From Prunus persica (Eukaryota > Streptophyta > Magnoliopsida > Rosales > Rosaceae): a DNA stretch of 64,000 nt. A program made the translations under genes and the position numbers. The notes under the pieces are model-generated. The model had not been told where the DNA came from and made no database searches. It saw only the letters and a list, made by a program, of their open reading frames with translations. Where the stretch lies: positions 17,897,077 to 17,961,076 of the forward strand of contig NC_034009.1 of assembly GCF_000346465.2 (NCBI RefSeq). Reading direction: 5' to 3'. Positions 46,704-58,026 of the stretch are shown piece after piece; position 1 is the stretch's first letter, and every line of letters begins with the position of its first letter.

Positions 46704-47017
46704 TTCTGCAAATAACATAAATAATTACTACACCGATTCATAACACTAAAAATGAAAAAAATTGATAAATAAAAACATACACAACAATCATTCCACTACA
46801 CATATCATCTTCTAAATCCTCAAATCTTCAAACTCAAATTGTAGCTGCTTCAACAAGGAACTTTTATTCCTTTTTGTTTTTTCTCGATTTTGTACATATC
46901 TGTGGGTTCCAAGTTATTAACAAACTAACATACACATACAATGGCAGAAATATGAACCCTCTAACCCTCCAAGGCTTTTGCACAAATGTAAACACCTTCA
47001 ACAAAAGGATCAGGTTG
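46704..47017. other. Upstream of MudrA, non-coding
   Basis: AT-rich, no gene; probably the MudrA 5'-UTR intron. Confidence 0.4.
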
Positions 47018-47322
47018 NNNNNNNNNNNNNNNNNNNNNNNNNNNNNNNNNNNNNNNNNNNNNNNNNNNNNNNNNNNNNNNNNNNNNNNNNNNNNNNNNNN
47101 NNNNNNNNNNNNNNNNNNNNNNNNNNNNNNNNNNNNNNNNNNNNNNNNNNNNNNNNNNNNNNNNNNNNNNNNNNNNNNNNNNNNNNNNNNNNNNNNNNNN
47201 NNNNNNNNNNNNNNNNNNNNNNNNNNNNNNNNNNNNNNNNNNNNNNNNNNNNNNNNNNNNNNNNNNNNNNNNNNNNNNNNNNNNNNNNNNNNNNNNNNNN
47301 NNNNNNNNNNNNNNNNNNNNNN
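47018..47322. other. Assembly gap (305 N)
   Basis: A run of N upstream of MudrA, inside the MULE. Confidence 0.99.
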
Positions 47323-47738
47323 ACATATCATAACTCCTTCAAACTGAAAATTTAAGCTTTTATGCCCTCTGTGGTGAAAAGGGGCTGAACGATTGCATAA
47401 TACACATACACTACCAAACCAATATCACAACTCACATCCGTTCACAACGACGCTGGAAGTCGCCACTTTCGCTTCTCTGTGGACTCGCAGCAGTCACCTC
47501 GATCTGGAGGTCAACAATGGAGGCCGTGCCTTCCGGCTTCGCTGCGCCCAAACTAGGGTCCCAAATTTGAGGACATCTGGGTTATGACGATGGATGGGTT
47601 GCGAACTGGATTGCTCAGTGGCAACATGTCTCGCAACCTGGAGTTCCCCCAATTTTTGCCAACCTTCCAACACAGAGGAGAGAGAGTTTTAGGAGTTCAG
47701 ACAAGTTCCCTTTCAGAAAAGGGGTGGCAAAGGGTTGC
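47323..47738 (-). promoter_or_regulatory. Probable MudrA leader next to the right terminal repeat
   Basis: A relatively GC-rich stretch unlike its surroundings. On the minus strand it reads away from the terminal repeat toward MudrA and has no long ORF, so it is best read as 5'-UTR. Short plus-strand ORFs here look spurious. Confidence 0.45.
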
Positions 47739-47876
47739 TACATCTGCTTTTATATGGAGGGCAGTTTGGTCATTTCACGTCCACAAGTGATTATATCAGA
47801 ACACAATTTGTAACCTGATCATTTCAAAACACCACTTGTGAAAGGTGATTATATCAGCATATTTCCCAATATACAA
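47739..47876 (-). repeat. Right 129-bp terminal inverted repeat (47739-47867) and TSD (47868-47876) of the MULE
   Basis: Mirror of 32202-32330 with about five mismatches, followed by AATATACAA, identical to 32193-32201. Confidence 0.97.
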
Positions 47877-48954
47877 CGTACCATTCATAATAAGTACGGT
47901 AGTTTGTAGTAGGTATGTTATTTACAAAAGCACCCTAGGCACATTAAATTTTTTTGGTATATTACGGTCCATCAAAATAGTAAATAAAAATAATATACAA
48001 TATTGATTAAAGATTTTAAAATTTTCATTAAATTATAGAGAGCCATTAGGATTTCATTTTCTTTTCTCAGATTTAGGAGCTCCTAGAGGTCTCCCTATTT
48101 TAGGATCTGGATAGGGAGCATGGTTGGAGGTGGGTTTTCCTACTTCATCCCTAAATTTTATCTAAAGAGGTGGTATAGGGAGTACATTGTGGATGCTCTA
48201 ATGGGCTCCCTAAACCATCTCCTTAGCTAAAATTTAGGGAGAAATTGAAAAACCCACCTTCAACCGTGCTCCTTATCTGGCTCCTAAAATAGGAAGACTT
48301 CTATAAGCTCCTAAATTTGAGGACAAAGAAATGACTCATAGTAACTCCCTATAATTAAATGCTTCTATATTTAATATTATTTTAAGCATTTATTTAAGGC
48401 CAACAATTTTTTATTGTTGCTTATGTGTCTACACTTTATTCAAAAAATGAAATTAAAAATATCTATGACTCTTTAAAATTAGGGAATATGGTTGGAGTTG
48501 AAATTTTATAGAGAGCTCCTAAAATAGCTTTTTAGTGTTCTTGACTAAAAAATAAAGTGCATGATTGTGGATGCTCTTACAACCATATTTTATGGAGAGA
48601 AATGTACATAATCTTTCCAAATTCAATGTAAATTGTAATTAATGGTACTTTTGGAATCTGAAAAGTACAATAAATTAGATTTTGAGCTTAATTAGGTTAC
48701 ATGCTGAGTTGGATTCTAGTCATAGATTTTTAACTATAAAAATTGAATTTTATTTATTGAAAAATAAGATGATGGATTGGATGGAAAAATTAATTTGATG
48801 CGGTAAACTCTTTCCAATTTCAACTAATATGGAACCAAGACTTGAAAAGCTTTCAAGCTTTCTATATTATTAGTCTTCCCGGTTTAGCTAGTGGATGCCT
48901 TATTTCTATTTCAGTATATACCAAAGCTTTGTTTGATATTCAAATAGCAAGCTA

Positions 48955-48957
<3 letters not shown>
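47877..48957. other. AT-rich intergenic DNA with a long inverted repeat
   Basis: No gene. Bases 48071-48316 are an imperfect inverted repeat, listed separately. A further GTGGATGCTCT copy at 48566-48576 suggests more pieces of the same repeat family. Confidence 0.5.
48071..48316. mobile_element. Foldback/MITE-like element with about 113-bp arms
   Basis: Left arm 48071-48185 (ATTTAGGAGCTCCTAGAGGT...) pairs with right arm 48204-48316 (...TATAAGCTCCTAAAT). The arms share TCCCTATTTTAGG, AGGTGGGTTTT, CCCTAAATTTTA and TAGGGAG blocks. The loop ATTGTGGATGCTCTAAT resembles the GAGCATCCACAAT motif common in plant MITE-like repeats. No target duplication was identified. Confidence 0.7.

Positions 48958-49025
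<68 letters not shown>
48958..49025. repeat. (GA)n microsatellite, 68 bp
   Basis: Uninterrupted GA dinucleotides. The arginine/glutamate ORF across it is an artefact. Confidence 0.98.
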
Positions 49026-49030
<5 letters not shown>

Positions 49031-49850
49031 GAAATTAGTTTTCTTTTTTCTCTTTCTTCACTTGGTCTTCCAATAATACATGGACACATCATTCCCTACA
49101 GCACCCTCTTTTAGTCCAAAGAATTCAGAAAGTAGGCCATATAGTCACAATTTCCCAACATGGAGAGGTCTACATAACATAAATATAAACCTTAAATTAT
49201 AAAATTAAGTATAAACTTTATATTCTTATCAATTTATAAAATTAAGTAAATTTTTGTACTAAATTCCTTTGCTTGATATTCAAATACCGTAATGTTGAAA
49301 CAGATGCACGGGTGCACACAAGAAGGCAGTTTTATTTGTTAAGTCTGCATATATTATTCCTAACTGACTTGTTTATCTGAAATTTAATTTGATATCAGAA
49401 CCGGCCAGTTAACTGGACTTGATTAAACCCAAATTGAACCAAAATCATACAAACCCCAAATTTAAATTATAAAAATTGAAATTTAATGTGATATCAAAAC
49501 AGGCCGATTAACTGAGCCCGATTAAACCCAAATTGAACCAAAATCATACAAACCCCAAATTTAATTTAATAAAAAATGTGATCAATGTGGAATTGAGTGG
49601 TCCCACGTGAAGAGGAATGTTGAAGAATACAGAAAGTTCCACATTGGAAACTCAACAAAGTAGAAAGTACCATATAATAAATGTTTCCACTCCTAATAAC
49701 ATCTATGTCTTTTGTATAAAACTCTTTGATCTTAGGTCGACTCTAAGTCCTAAAATCATATCTTCAAATTCAAACACAAACCCTAAATCAAATCCTCAAA
49801 TAATACCCTCTCAAATGCAAATATTCAAATCATCTTCTTATTCTTAGCAC
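49026..49850. repeat. Dispersed non-coding repeat, copy 2, with the empty-site paralogue of CACTA copy B
   Basis: CCAATAATACATGGACACAT at 49069-49088 equals the joined flanks of copy B (CCAATAATACAT at 16520-16531 and GGACACA after the right CAT) with a single CAT. Further shared blocks with 29966-31500 run to 49830. Internal direct repeat: CCAAATTGAACCAAAATCAT at 49430 and 49530. Confidence 0.75.
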
Positions 49851-50107
49851 TCATGAGCAATTTAGTGGTGGTATAGAGAGAAAAAAAACAACAATAATAG
49901 AAAAAATGAAGAGCAAATAATCAACTTGTCAATAGTCAGTCAGAGTAGCTACAATATAGACTTTTTTAAAAATCAAGGTAGATAAAAAATAAAAATAAAG
50001 ATAGATCAAAATAAATCATCATATTAATTTAGAAAAATCCATAAACAGAGTGCCTCAAATTAACTAACTCCAAAAACATGAACAACTAATTAATTAAGTG
50101 TTTAATG
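49851..50107. other. 3'-flanking DNA of the LEA_2 gene
   Basis: AT-rich, no gene. It may contain the 3'-UTR of the minus-strand gene. Confidence 0.4.
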
Positions 50108-50851
50108 TTAGCATCTACACGGAGTTTGTGAACGGAAACCTTCGCATCCCCCTCCCTGACCTGTGCCGTTATAATGCGGGGGGAAAAGGCCGCAGAATTT
50201 TCCCGTAGTTCTGATAGCTTGTTGGCTCCAAAGATCTCTAGTAAAACTGCCTTGTGGCGGCACCATAAACTCAAGCTCTCCAAACAGCTTCACCCCTAAT
50301 CTCGCCGCCCCATAACAACCGTCGCTGCCACCTCCCATTAGTAATTCATTTGCCATGTCCTCGCCCACATATGACCTAACCATTGCTAGGCTGAAGTTGA
50401 TGGTGGTCTGGCTCATCTTGTTTAAAGGTGGAAGAGACAATGGCGTCATTGCGAGAATGAGTTTGTCCTCCTTCTCCTCGTCCCCGTACAAGAGTCCCGC
50501 CCGGAAGTTTTTGTAAGAGACGCCCAATATGTGGTTGGGGTTAACAAACACCAGGCTCAGGTCCCATGTGGCAGTTAAGTACCAATTGTTGTTGTTGGAG
50601 GAGCCACCAGCAGAAGCAGCGACAGCAAGACTCGGGGTGAGTGGGCATGGGGACACAACTACCGAGTCAAGCCGGAACTTGGGGAACTTGAGGTCTAGCA
50701 AGCGGTTCTGCAACGCCATTAAGTAGAAAAGTATCGACAAACACGCGAAAATGCCCCCCATTAAGAGGATGGGCCAGACGTTGCGAAGTCTACAACATTC
50801 AGGGAACTCCTTTCTCTTCTTGGAGAGGAGGCGCATAGCAGCTTCTTCCAT
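50108..50851 (-). CDS. NDR1/HIN1-like protein (LEA_2 domain), 247 aa, single exon
   Basis: The start MEEAAMRLL at 50851 was chosen because a TATA box (TATAAATA, minus strand, 50926-50933) lies 75-82 bp upstream. The in-frame ATG at 50917 would be too close to it. The protein has a basic cytosolic N-terminus (KKRKE), one membrane segment at about residues 25-47 (VWPILLMGGIFACLSILFYLMAL), then an extracytoplasmic LEA_2-type region with the usual VNPNHILGVSYKNFRAGLLY-type strand. The C-terminus is glycine- and cysteine-rich. NHL proteins sit in the plasma membrane and several act in defence signalling; the specific role here is unknown. This is the one convincing host gene in the window and its frame is intact. 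Confidence 0.85.
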   Translation of the reverse strand: MEEAAMRLLSKKRKEFPECCRLRNVWPILLMGGIFACLSILFYLMALQNRLLDLKFPKFRLDSVVVSPCPLTPSLAVAASAGGSSNNNNWYLTATWDLSLVFVNPNHILGVSYKNFRAGLLYGDEEKEDKLILAMTPLSLPPLNKMSQTTINFSLAMVRSYVGEDMANELLMGGGSDGCYGAARLGVKLFGELEFMVPPQGSFTRDLWSQQAIRTTGKFCGLFPPHYNGTGQGGGCEGFRSQTPCRC

Positions 50852-50925
50852 TTGATTATTAATATCACAAGGAAGAAATATTTGAGAGATTTGAGAGTGT
50901 ATTTTTTCCCATCTCATTAAACTCC

Positions 50926-50933
50926 TATTTATA
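50926..50933 (-). promoter_or_regulatory. TATA box of the LEA_2 gene
   Basis: TATAAATA on the minus strand. Transcription would start near 50900. Confidence 0.65.
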
Positions 50934-51830
50934 GAGAATCAGTTTCTCTAATCTCCTAGTCGTACATGGAGTAGGAATCTTGGAGAGATTATCTAAGGGT
51001 TTTTTTTTGGGGTCAAAACAATAATGGATTCTTTACTTTCTATTTTTTTTTATTCCACAGGTTTCCGATTTGCATATGGACATTAAAAATAATAGGTATA
51101 TTGTTTTACACATAAGATAATAAGTAATTTTTTGTTCATAAAAATTTAAATAATAGGTATATTATATTTTCAAGATAACAAGATATGCTCAAACAATCAA
51201 AGAACACCATGGTAGATTATTTCTTAATTCACGTATATTATATTTTCAAGATAACAATATTGTTTTCATTAAAAGGTAAGTAGATTATTTCTGGGACACT
51301 TGAAATACGAAATTCAATGTTGAGATTAAAAAACTTTCCAAATTAATAGCTACAACCAGATTTCATGGAGAATCTTTCATCTCTTCTATGTTTCATAAGC
51401 CGAGCTTGACCAGGAAGAATCCGTGATGTGTATATGTTGTCGAGTAACAGCAAGGAAGCAAAGAGTATATTTTTAGCTTTGTTACACTTTTGCAGTCATA
51501 CAATACTTTACATAAATCACAACATTTGAAGGGGAAGTAGAGATTTCTTTAGTTTACTAATCAAGTTCATCTACATTAATTTAACTTGGAAATTAAGAGT
51601 TTTTTTTTTTAAGAGATTGAGATAAATATAGTAAATAGACATCTTAATTATTAGGGTTGAGCAACCAAACCAAGATGTAACGGAAGAGAGATTTCTATCA
51701 CTGAACAAACGTTGTCGACGATTACTTCAACTGGCTATGATCGGTTCATTGAGAAATTAGTTATGTGGTTTCAATTTCGATTAGAATCGGTGGCCTTCAT
51801 CAAGAACTAAATCCAATGGCCTTTATTCAT

Positions 51831-51887
<57 letters not shown>

Positions 51888-53000
51888 GGCAAGACAGGCA
51901 CTGATAACATACCTTCGTTTGGTTTAGTTAACTGAAGGTTTGAGAATTTATGAGCTAGGCACTGATAACTGGTTGAATTTAACAAAAAATAAAAGCACCA
52001 AAATCAGTCCGGCTGGCTCAGGTCGACTGGTTTGGCCAGTTTTTCGATCCCAACACCCAACCCTATTAATTACCAACCATAAAACAACATCAACCATGAT
52101 ACATGTATGGATAAGGAAGTATCATACTAAGGAGATTAACTCTGAAAAGTCCAGTGATGTTTTTTCTGATGGCAATTGTTGTAGCACATGAAGTAGCACA
52201 TCAGTGGTTCGGCAGTCTGGTAACAATGAAATGCTGGACTGATTTATGGCTTAATGAGGGTAATTTTGAGTCTTTCATTGCTCTACCTTCCAACACAATA
52301 GCGTCGCACTAAATATAACTATTTAATTTTTGTGTGCCTTCTTGATATTATCTTGGCAGGTAAGTTACATGGCCACTGATATTTTATTTCCTGAGTGGAA
52401 AATATGGACTCAATTTCAATAAGGTTAGACTGAAATTGTAGTGATTTCCGTCGATTGTCACAGGGGAATTGGGTGATTGATGTCAATTTTGGGGACGAAG
52501 ATAATGGAGCAAGGAAGAAGATTCGGATAAATTTTTTTTTTTTTTCTATGGTCGAATAACTAACCGCTAAATAGGTTTAATAGAATATAATTTTCAGCAT
52601 TCTTCAGTATAACATTTTTTTCTCTTCCAATCTTCAGTATAACATTATTGGCAATGACAAATATGTAGGAGAAATGGAATCATAAGTACTTCAAAATAAG
52701 ACTTAATACGCAAAATTAGAAAAGAATGGTATTTCAAACCAATATACTTGAGTGGTCTCAAGTCTCAAACTATTCCCACACGTCTTGCAAGTCTACAACT
52801 TAAGTAGTGCGTACACTTAGCGTGTATGATAGCCGACAACCATATCCAAAAATTAGCAAAAATTACCGCATCCTCTGACATAATGACAACACCTCCGTAC
52901 CCAAGTGTTGTTATGGTAACCACAGACAGATACAAATAATCCAAATAGTTAAATTATCTGAGTCTGTGAAACTCCAACATACTTACAACTACACATAAAA
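50934..53000. other. Unassigned intergenic DNA
   Basis: No gene seen. AT-rich with AATAGGTATATT-type units at 51090-51160, a (GA)n run at 51835-51884 and poly-T tracts near 51600 and 52530. Confidence 0.45.
51835..51884. repeat. (GA)n microsatellite, 50 bp
   Basis: Uninterrupted GA dinucleotides. Confidence 0.98.
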
Positions 53001-53207
53001 AGTCAAACAATATGGGTAGAATATTTTTCAGATTGTATTTCATTCTCTAAAATAAGGTATTTATAGTACAAGGATGTAACCCTAGTAGGATCAAACTAGG
53101 AAACAAGATAAAAACCTAATTACACAATATCTATACAAAAAGGAAAGAAATATAATTCTAATAAACTAGGAAATAAATATCCTAATTAAGCTAGGATCTC
53201 GCTAACA
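53001..53207 (-). repeat. Copia LTR (3' LTR on the minus strand)
   Basis: Matches 56998-57083 plus 57360-57484. It contains GGTATTTATAGTACAA, which reads on the minus strand as a TATAAATA promoter element. Confidence 0.88.
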
Positions 53208-53214
53208 CTCCCCC

Positions 53215-56200
53215 TCAAGTTGGGGCAAAGATGTCACACATGCCCAACTTGTCAAGCGAGTTGAGAAAGACCGTAGTAGACACAACTTTCGTAAGAACAT
53301 CTGCCAGTTGATACTCGGATAATATAAACGGAAAAGAAATAATTTCAGCATCTAACTTCACTTTAACAAAATGTCGATCAACCTCCACGTGCTTTGTACG
53401 ATCATGTTGCACAGGGTTATGCGCAATTGCAATTGCAGCTTTATTATGGCAATACAAATCCATGGGTTTCTGGGGTCCAAACCCAAGATCTCTCAACAAC
53501 CTTCCCAACCATAGTAACTCGCACACACCTTGAGCCATCCCACGGTACTCAGCCTCGGCACTAGACCTAGACACTACTTTTTACTTTTTACTCCTCCAAG
53601 TAACAGGATTACCACCAACAAATGTGAAATACCCAGATGTAGAACGTCTATCAGTGACTGAACCAGCCCAATCAGCATCCATATACCTTTCCACATCTGT
53701 ATGACCATACTTGCAAAATATTAACCCCTTTCCAGGAGTTACTTTTAGATACCTCAAGATGCGCATCATAGCACCCATATGATCTTCACTAGGAGAATGC
53801 ATAAACTGACTCACTGCATATGCAATATCAGGATGTGTATGAGATAAATAAATCAATTTCCCCACAAGTCGTTGATAACGCTCTTTATCTGTAGGGACTT
53901 GATCAGCATACAACTCCAACTTATGATTCTGTTCACTAGGGGTATCAATTGGTTTACAATCTAACATTCCAATCTTGCAAGTAAATCAAAAATATATTTT
54001 CTTTGAGACAGAAAGATACCATGTTTAGATCTGGCAACTTTAATCCCAAAAAAGTACTTCAAATCACCTAATGACTTTATCTCAAACTCGGAAGCCAGAT
54101 ACTTCTGAAGATTTTGCATTTCTGCCTGATCATCTCCAGTCACAATCATATCATCAACATAAATAATTAAAGCTGTCAATTTACCTTTATGACGCTTAGA
54201 AACAAAGTATGGTATGAGTTACTCTGCACATACCCAAATTTCTTCATAGATGCTACAAATCTCCAAAACCACACTATTGGAGACTGCTTCAATCCATATA
54301 AAGACTTCCGCAACTTACACACAACACCTTCCTTAGAGGTTACAGGAATACCAGGAGGGAGATCCATGTAAATTTCCTCCTTGAGGTCACCATGTAGAAA
54401 TGCATTTTTGACATCGAATTGTAATAAGGGCCAGTCGCGGTTAGCAGCCAGGGACAATAGTACACGCACAGTATTGAGCTTTGCCACTGGAGCAAAGGTC
54501 TCTAAATAATCCACTCCATAGGTCTGAGTATAACCTTTTGCTACCAATCTAGCTTTGTAACGGTCAATAGAACCATCAGCTTTATGCTTCAAAGTAAACA
54601 CTCATCTGCATTCAACAGCTTTCTTCCCTCGTGGCAAAGGAACTAAATCCCATGTTTTATTCTTGTTCAAGGTATCCATTTCAACATTCATGGCATCCAT
54701 CCATTTTGGGTTAGATAAAGCATCCTGCAGCTTAGTTGGCATACATACACTAGATAATTGACACAAATATGATGCATATGACTTAAACAAACAATGAGTT
54801 GACACATAATGGCTAATGGGATATTTAGACTTGGCATGTATATCAGGAGAATATTGTGCTTTAGGTTTCCCACGAGTGGTTCGTGGGGATAACTGATAAG
54901 TTGACACAGATAAATCATTAAAAATTACCTCACTTGATTCACTATCACGAGTAGATTGGGGCACTGGCAGGGCAGAAGGGAGGTATTGCATCGAACTCAT
55001 CGATACAAGAATCACTGTCATTATTTTCAGATACAGGCGACTGGTCACTTGCTTCAGTGTGACCGGTCGTTTCGACACCGAGAACACCTACTTCATCTCC
55101 AGATATAGGCGACTGATAGAGTTCCAAAGGGCGATTAGTCATTTCTTCACAAGGACCACAAGTTTCATCTTCAGATATGGGTTACCGGTCACTTGCTTCA
55201 GTGCGACAGGTCGTTTCCTTCCTGAGTGCAGTATCTTCAAACACATCATTCTCCAATCTAAGACTCTCTAATTCACTCCTCCTCTCCCCCTGAATTGGAG
55301 AGGAGGGAGAGACATAATAGGACACTTCTTCACGGAAAGTCACATCCAAAGTAACATGCATATTCTGGGTAGGTGGGTGATAGCACTTATAACCTTTCTG
55401 AGTAGACGAGTAACCAATAAAGACACATCGCAGAGCACAAGGATCAAGTTTACTCCGTTGCTGAGAGTAGACATGAACATAAGCAACACACCCAAAAACT
55501 TTAGGGGGCAACTTGGAGACTGAGACACGGGAAACATGGTTACCAAACACATCATGTGGAGTTTTGAAATCAAGAACCCGGCTAGGAGTACGATTAATCA
55601 AATAGGTAGCAGATAAAACAGCATGCCCCCAAAGATGATGGGGAACAGACATATCTAACATAGGGGAGCAGGCAACCTCAAGTAACTAACGATTCTTGCA
55701 TTCAGACACACCATTCTGCTGAGGAGTAAATGAGGTTGTCGTTTGGTGAATAATACCTTGAGCATGGAAGAAAGATGCCAAAGTGTTATTCACATATTTG
55801 CCTCCATTATCAGTTCGGAATACTTTGACCCGAGCATGAAACTGAGTAGACACCATAGTACAGAACTCTGGAAGGATGGAAGCAACATCATGTTTATTTT
55901 TCAGCAAGAAAACCCAAGTGAGTCGAGTACAATCATCAATAAATGTGACGAACCAATGAAATCCGTTCAAAGTAACGCGAGCCAGACCTCACATATCAGA
56001 ATGCACTAAATCAAAAGGCTTCGTAGCTTTACTGTCACTCAAAGGAAGCACAGTACGATGACTCTTGGCCAAAATACATGTCTCACACTTAAAACTGGAC
56101 TCATCACAAGAACGAAATAAAGATGGAAATAGACGCTTAAGGTAGCCAAATGACGGGTGTCCCAAGCGATGATGCCACAACCAAATTTGTTGTTTGTCTT

Positions 56201-56683
56201 TAACACTGCAACTTTGAACAATATTAACGAAGCGATCACGAACTGGTACAGAATGCAATGTCAAATAATATAACCCCCTATCCGTTTACCATGCCCAATT
56301 GTCCCGTGAGTTTTGAGATCCTGAAAAGAGAAATGCATAGGATAGAAAGTAGCAGAAGCATTAAGTGTATCAAGTAATCAACCAACAGATAACAAGTTAC
56401 AATAGATATTGGGAACTAGTAATGAACGAGACAAGGACAGAGTAGGAGTGAGAGAGATTGTGCCCTCACCAGTAATTGGAGAGGGCAAGCCATTAGCGCT
56501 AGTTATGTATGGGTCACAGGTGTTACTAGACAACTCATCAAAAAATTTAGCATCATAAGTCATATGATCAGAAGCACCAATGTGAATTATCCAAGTATTA
56601 GAGCCAATACCTGGAATAGAATCAGAAACACACAAATTTGTAGAGGCAGCAACAATAGCACAAACAATGGAGTTATCACCCAT
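53215..56683 (-). pseudogene. Copia pol remnant (protease, integrase, reverse transcriptase, RNase H)
   Basis: From high to low coordinates: aspartic protease remnant (56683-56378) in which the DSG motif has decayed to HIG; GAG-pre-integrase zinc finger with HH-CC (56264-55989); integrase core (FVTFIDDCTRLTW, FRTDNGG; 55970-55686); integrase C-terminal part (55661-55182); linker (55087-54602); reverse transcriptase ([17 protein letters not shown]; 54601-53961); RT end and RNase H (53967-53215, DADWAG, SSAEAEYRG). At least six stops or frameshifts separate the pieces. Several stops sit at conserved Trp or Gln codons and fit C-to-T change. The element cannot encode working proteins. Confidence 0.92.
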
Positions 56684-56997
56684 GATTGCAGCAGAAATTC
56701 AATAAATCACGGCAGAGTATACAACGGAACACAGCAGAGGCACAAATACGGCAGATGCACAAAGACAGGCACAAACACAGTAGAGTACACAGCGGAACAC
56801 AACAAATGCACAAATATGGCAGATGCACGAAGACAGGAATGACACGAAGACAGTAGAGGCACTAACACTGCAACACGAAACACAAACCCAGGAGGGCACG
56901 CACGACACAGGTAGGAAACAAAAATATAGGAATAGAACACGGGAGAGCACAACACACAGGACACCAGAAAAGTTGGCTCTAATGCTAAGTCAAACAA
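56684..56997. repeat. Region normally holding gag, replaced by degenerate short repeats
   Basis: Only about 310 bp separate the right LTR from the protease, too little for gag. Bases 56740-56870 repeat a degenerate GCACAAATA(C/T)GGCAGATGCAC(A/G)AAGACAGG unit, spaced about 75 bp. ORFs on both strands are not convincing. Confidence 0.65.
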
Positions 56998-57083
56998 TTT
57001 AGGTAGAATATTTTTCAGATTGTATTTCATTCTCTAAAAGAAGGTATTTATAGTACAATGATGTAACCCTAGTAAGGTCAAAC

Positions 57084-57354
57084 TGTAACATCTCACATCG
57101 ACTAACAGAGATGGGGCGATGTGTCTTATATATACATGCCTGCCTCCATCTAGCATGAGGCCTTTTGGGAGCTCACTGGCTTCGGAGTCGTGGGAACTCC
57201 GAAGTTAAGCGAGTTGAGGCTAAAGCAATCCCAGGATGGGTGACCCACTGGAAAGTTGCTCATGAGTTCCCAGAAACAAAAACCGTGAAGGCAGAGAGGG
57301 GGGCCCAAAGCAGACAATATCGTGCTAACGCGGAGCCGATCTTGGTATGTAACA
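57084..57354 (+). mobile_element. Cassandra TRIM solo LTR (271 bp) with 5S rRNA-derived sequence
   Basis: Starts TGTAACATCTCACATCGAC and ends TATGTAACA. CAAAC at 57079-57083 and 57355-57359 is a perfect 5-bp target duplication. The interior (GCATGAGGCCTTTTGGGAGC, CAATATCGTGCTA) matches Cassandra LTRs as I know them, including the 5S rRNA-like segment. There is no internal domain or second LTR, so this is a solo LTR left by recombination. Confidence 0.92.
57165..57272 (+). other. 5S rRNA-derived segment of the Cassandra LTR
   Basis: AACTCCGAAGTTAAGCGAG and CCCAGGATGGGTGACCCACT reproduce the conserved 5S rRNA core, which includes the internal Pol III promoter. It diverges elsewhere and is not a functional 5S gene. 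Confidence 0.85.
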
Positions 57355-57991
57355 CAAACTCAGAAACAAGATAAAAACCTAATTACATAATATCTATAAC
57401 ACAATATCTATACAAAAAGGAAAGAAATATAATTCTAATAAACTAGGAATTAAATATCCTAATTAAGCTAGGATCTCACTAACATAAAGTAAGTGCAAAT
57501 AGTGGAACAAGCAATTCTAACGTAGCGCCCATCAATAAGTCATCCATTTTACTAAAGCTTGAATCCTATAAATAGAGGAAGAAAGATCAGTATTAAGGAT
57601 TCAACAAGGAATCAATCAAACGTATTTTGAACAACCTTCAAAATACGCTTACTCTTGACAACCTCGAAGTAACCCATACTCAAACACTTGCAAAGCGTCA
57701 CGTAGCAGACCACAACCAAGATTTGAATCGAATCATTCTCAGTCAGTAGCAGACCTGTTAAAGCGTAAGGAGGTGCATCTGTACCTCCTCTCGCTGGACA
57801 ATTAATAAGAGGTCCTGCATATTGCACCTCTGCTCAGCCTAGGAGACGCACTCTAGGTGTTCGACGAAATGCCTAAATGAAGTTTGTGCTTCTAGGCGCT
57901 GCTGTGCCATTTCGTCGAACAAGCGCAACTTTTTTTTTAAATTTTATTTTATAATAATCTTTGCCAAAACGACATCTCGTTTTGGACCAAG

Positions 57992-58026
<35 letters not shown>

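Larger units (their letters stand above)
32202..47867. mobile_element. Complete Mutator-like element (KI-MULE/Kaonashi-like, 15,666 bp)
   Basis: Boundaries are fixed by 129-bp terminal inverted repeats and a perfect 9-bp target duplication. Contents: plus-strand DUF1985/Ulp1 gene, minus-strand GRF zinc-finger gene, two related ORFs of unknown function (40449-40952 minus, 42123-42722 plus), and minus-strand MudrA transposase. The combination of MudrA with a DUF1985-Ulp1 gene is that of KI-MULEs. MudrA is damaged, so transposition would need help in trans. Two N gaps (40977-41248, 47018-47322) lie inside. Confidence 0.95.
53001..57484 (-). mobile_element. Ty1/Copia LTR retrotransposon, defective, gag missing
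   Basis: Two LTRs of about 207-211 bp (53001-53207 and 56998-57484, the latter split by an insertion) flank a minus-strand pol remnant. A polypurine tract (GAGGGGGAG, minus strand) abuts the left LTR at 53208-53216. A tRNA-Met-like primer site (ATTAGAGCC on the minus strand) lies inside the right LTR near 56985. Flanks TAAAA and TAAAG may be a mutated 5-bp target duplication. The termini are TGTTAG on one side, but the other end lacks a clean CA, so that boundary is approximate. Confidence 0.9.
56998..57484 (-). repeat. Copia LTR (5' LTR on the minus strand), interrupted
   Basis: LTR sequence at 56998-57083 and 57360-57484 is split by a Cassandra solo LTR with its 5-bp duplication. A further 13 bp or so (ATATCTATAACACA) are locally duplicated near 57390-57410. 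Confidence 0.88.

Noticed and set aside
56699..57030. Cysteine/valine-rich ORFs upstream of the Copia protease
   Set aside because: They come from degenerate short repeats in place of gag and show no Gag features.
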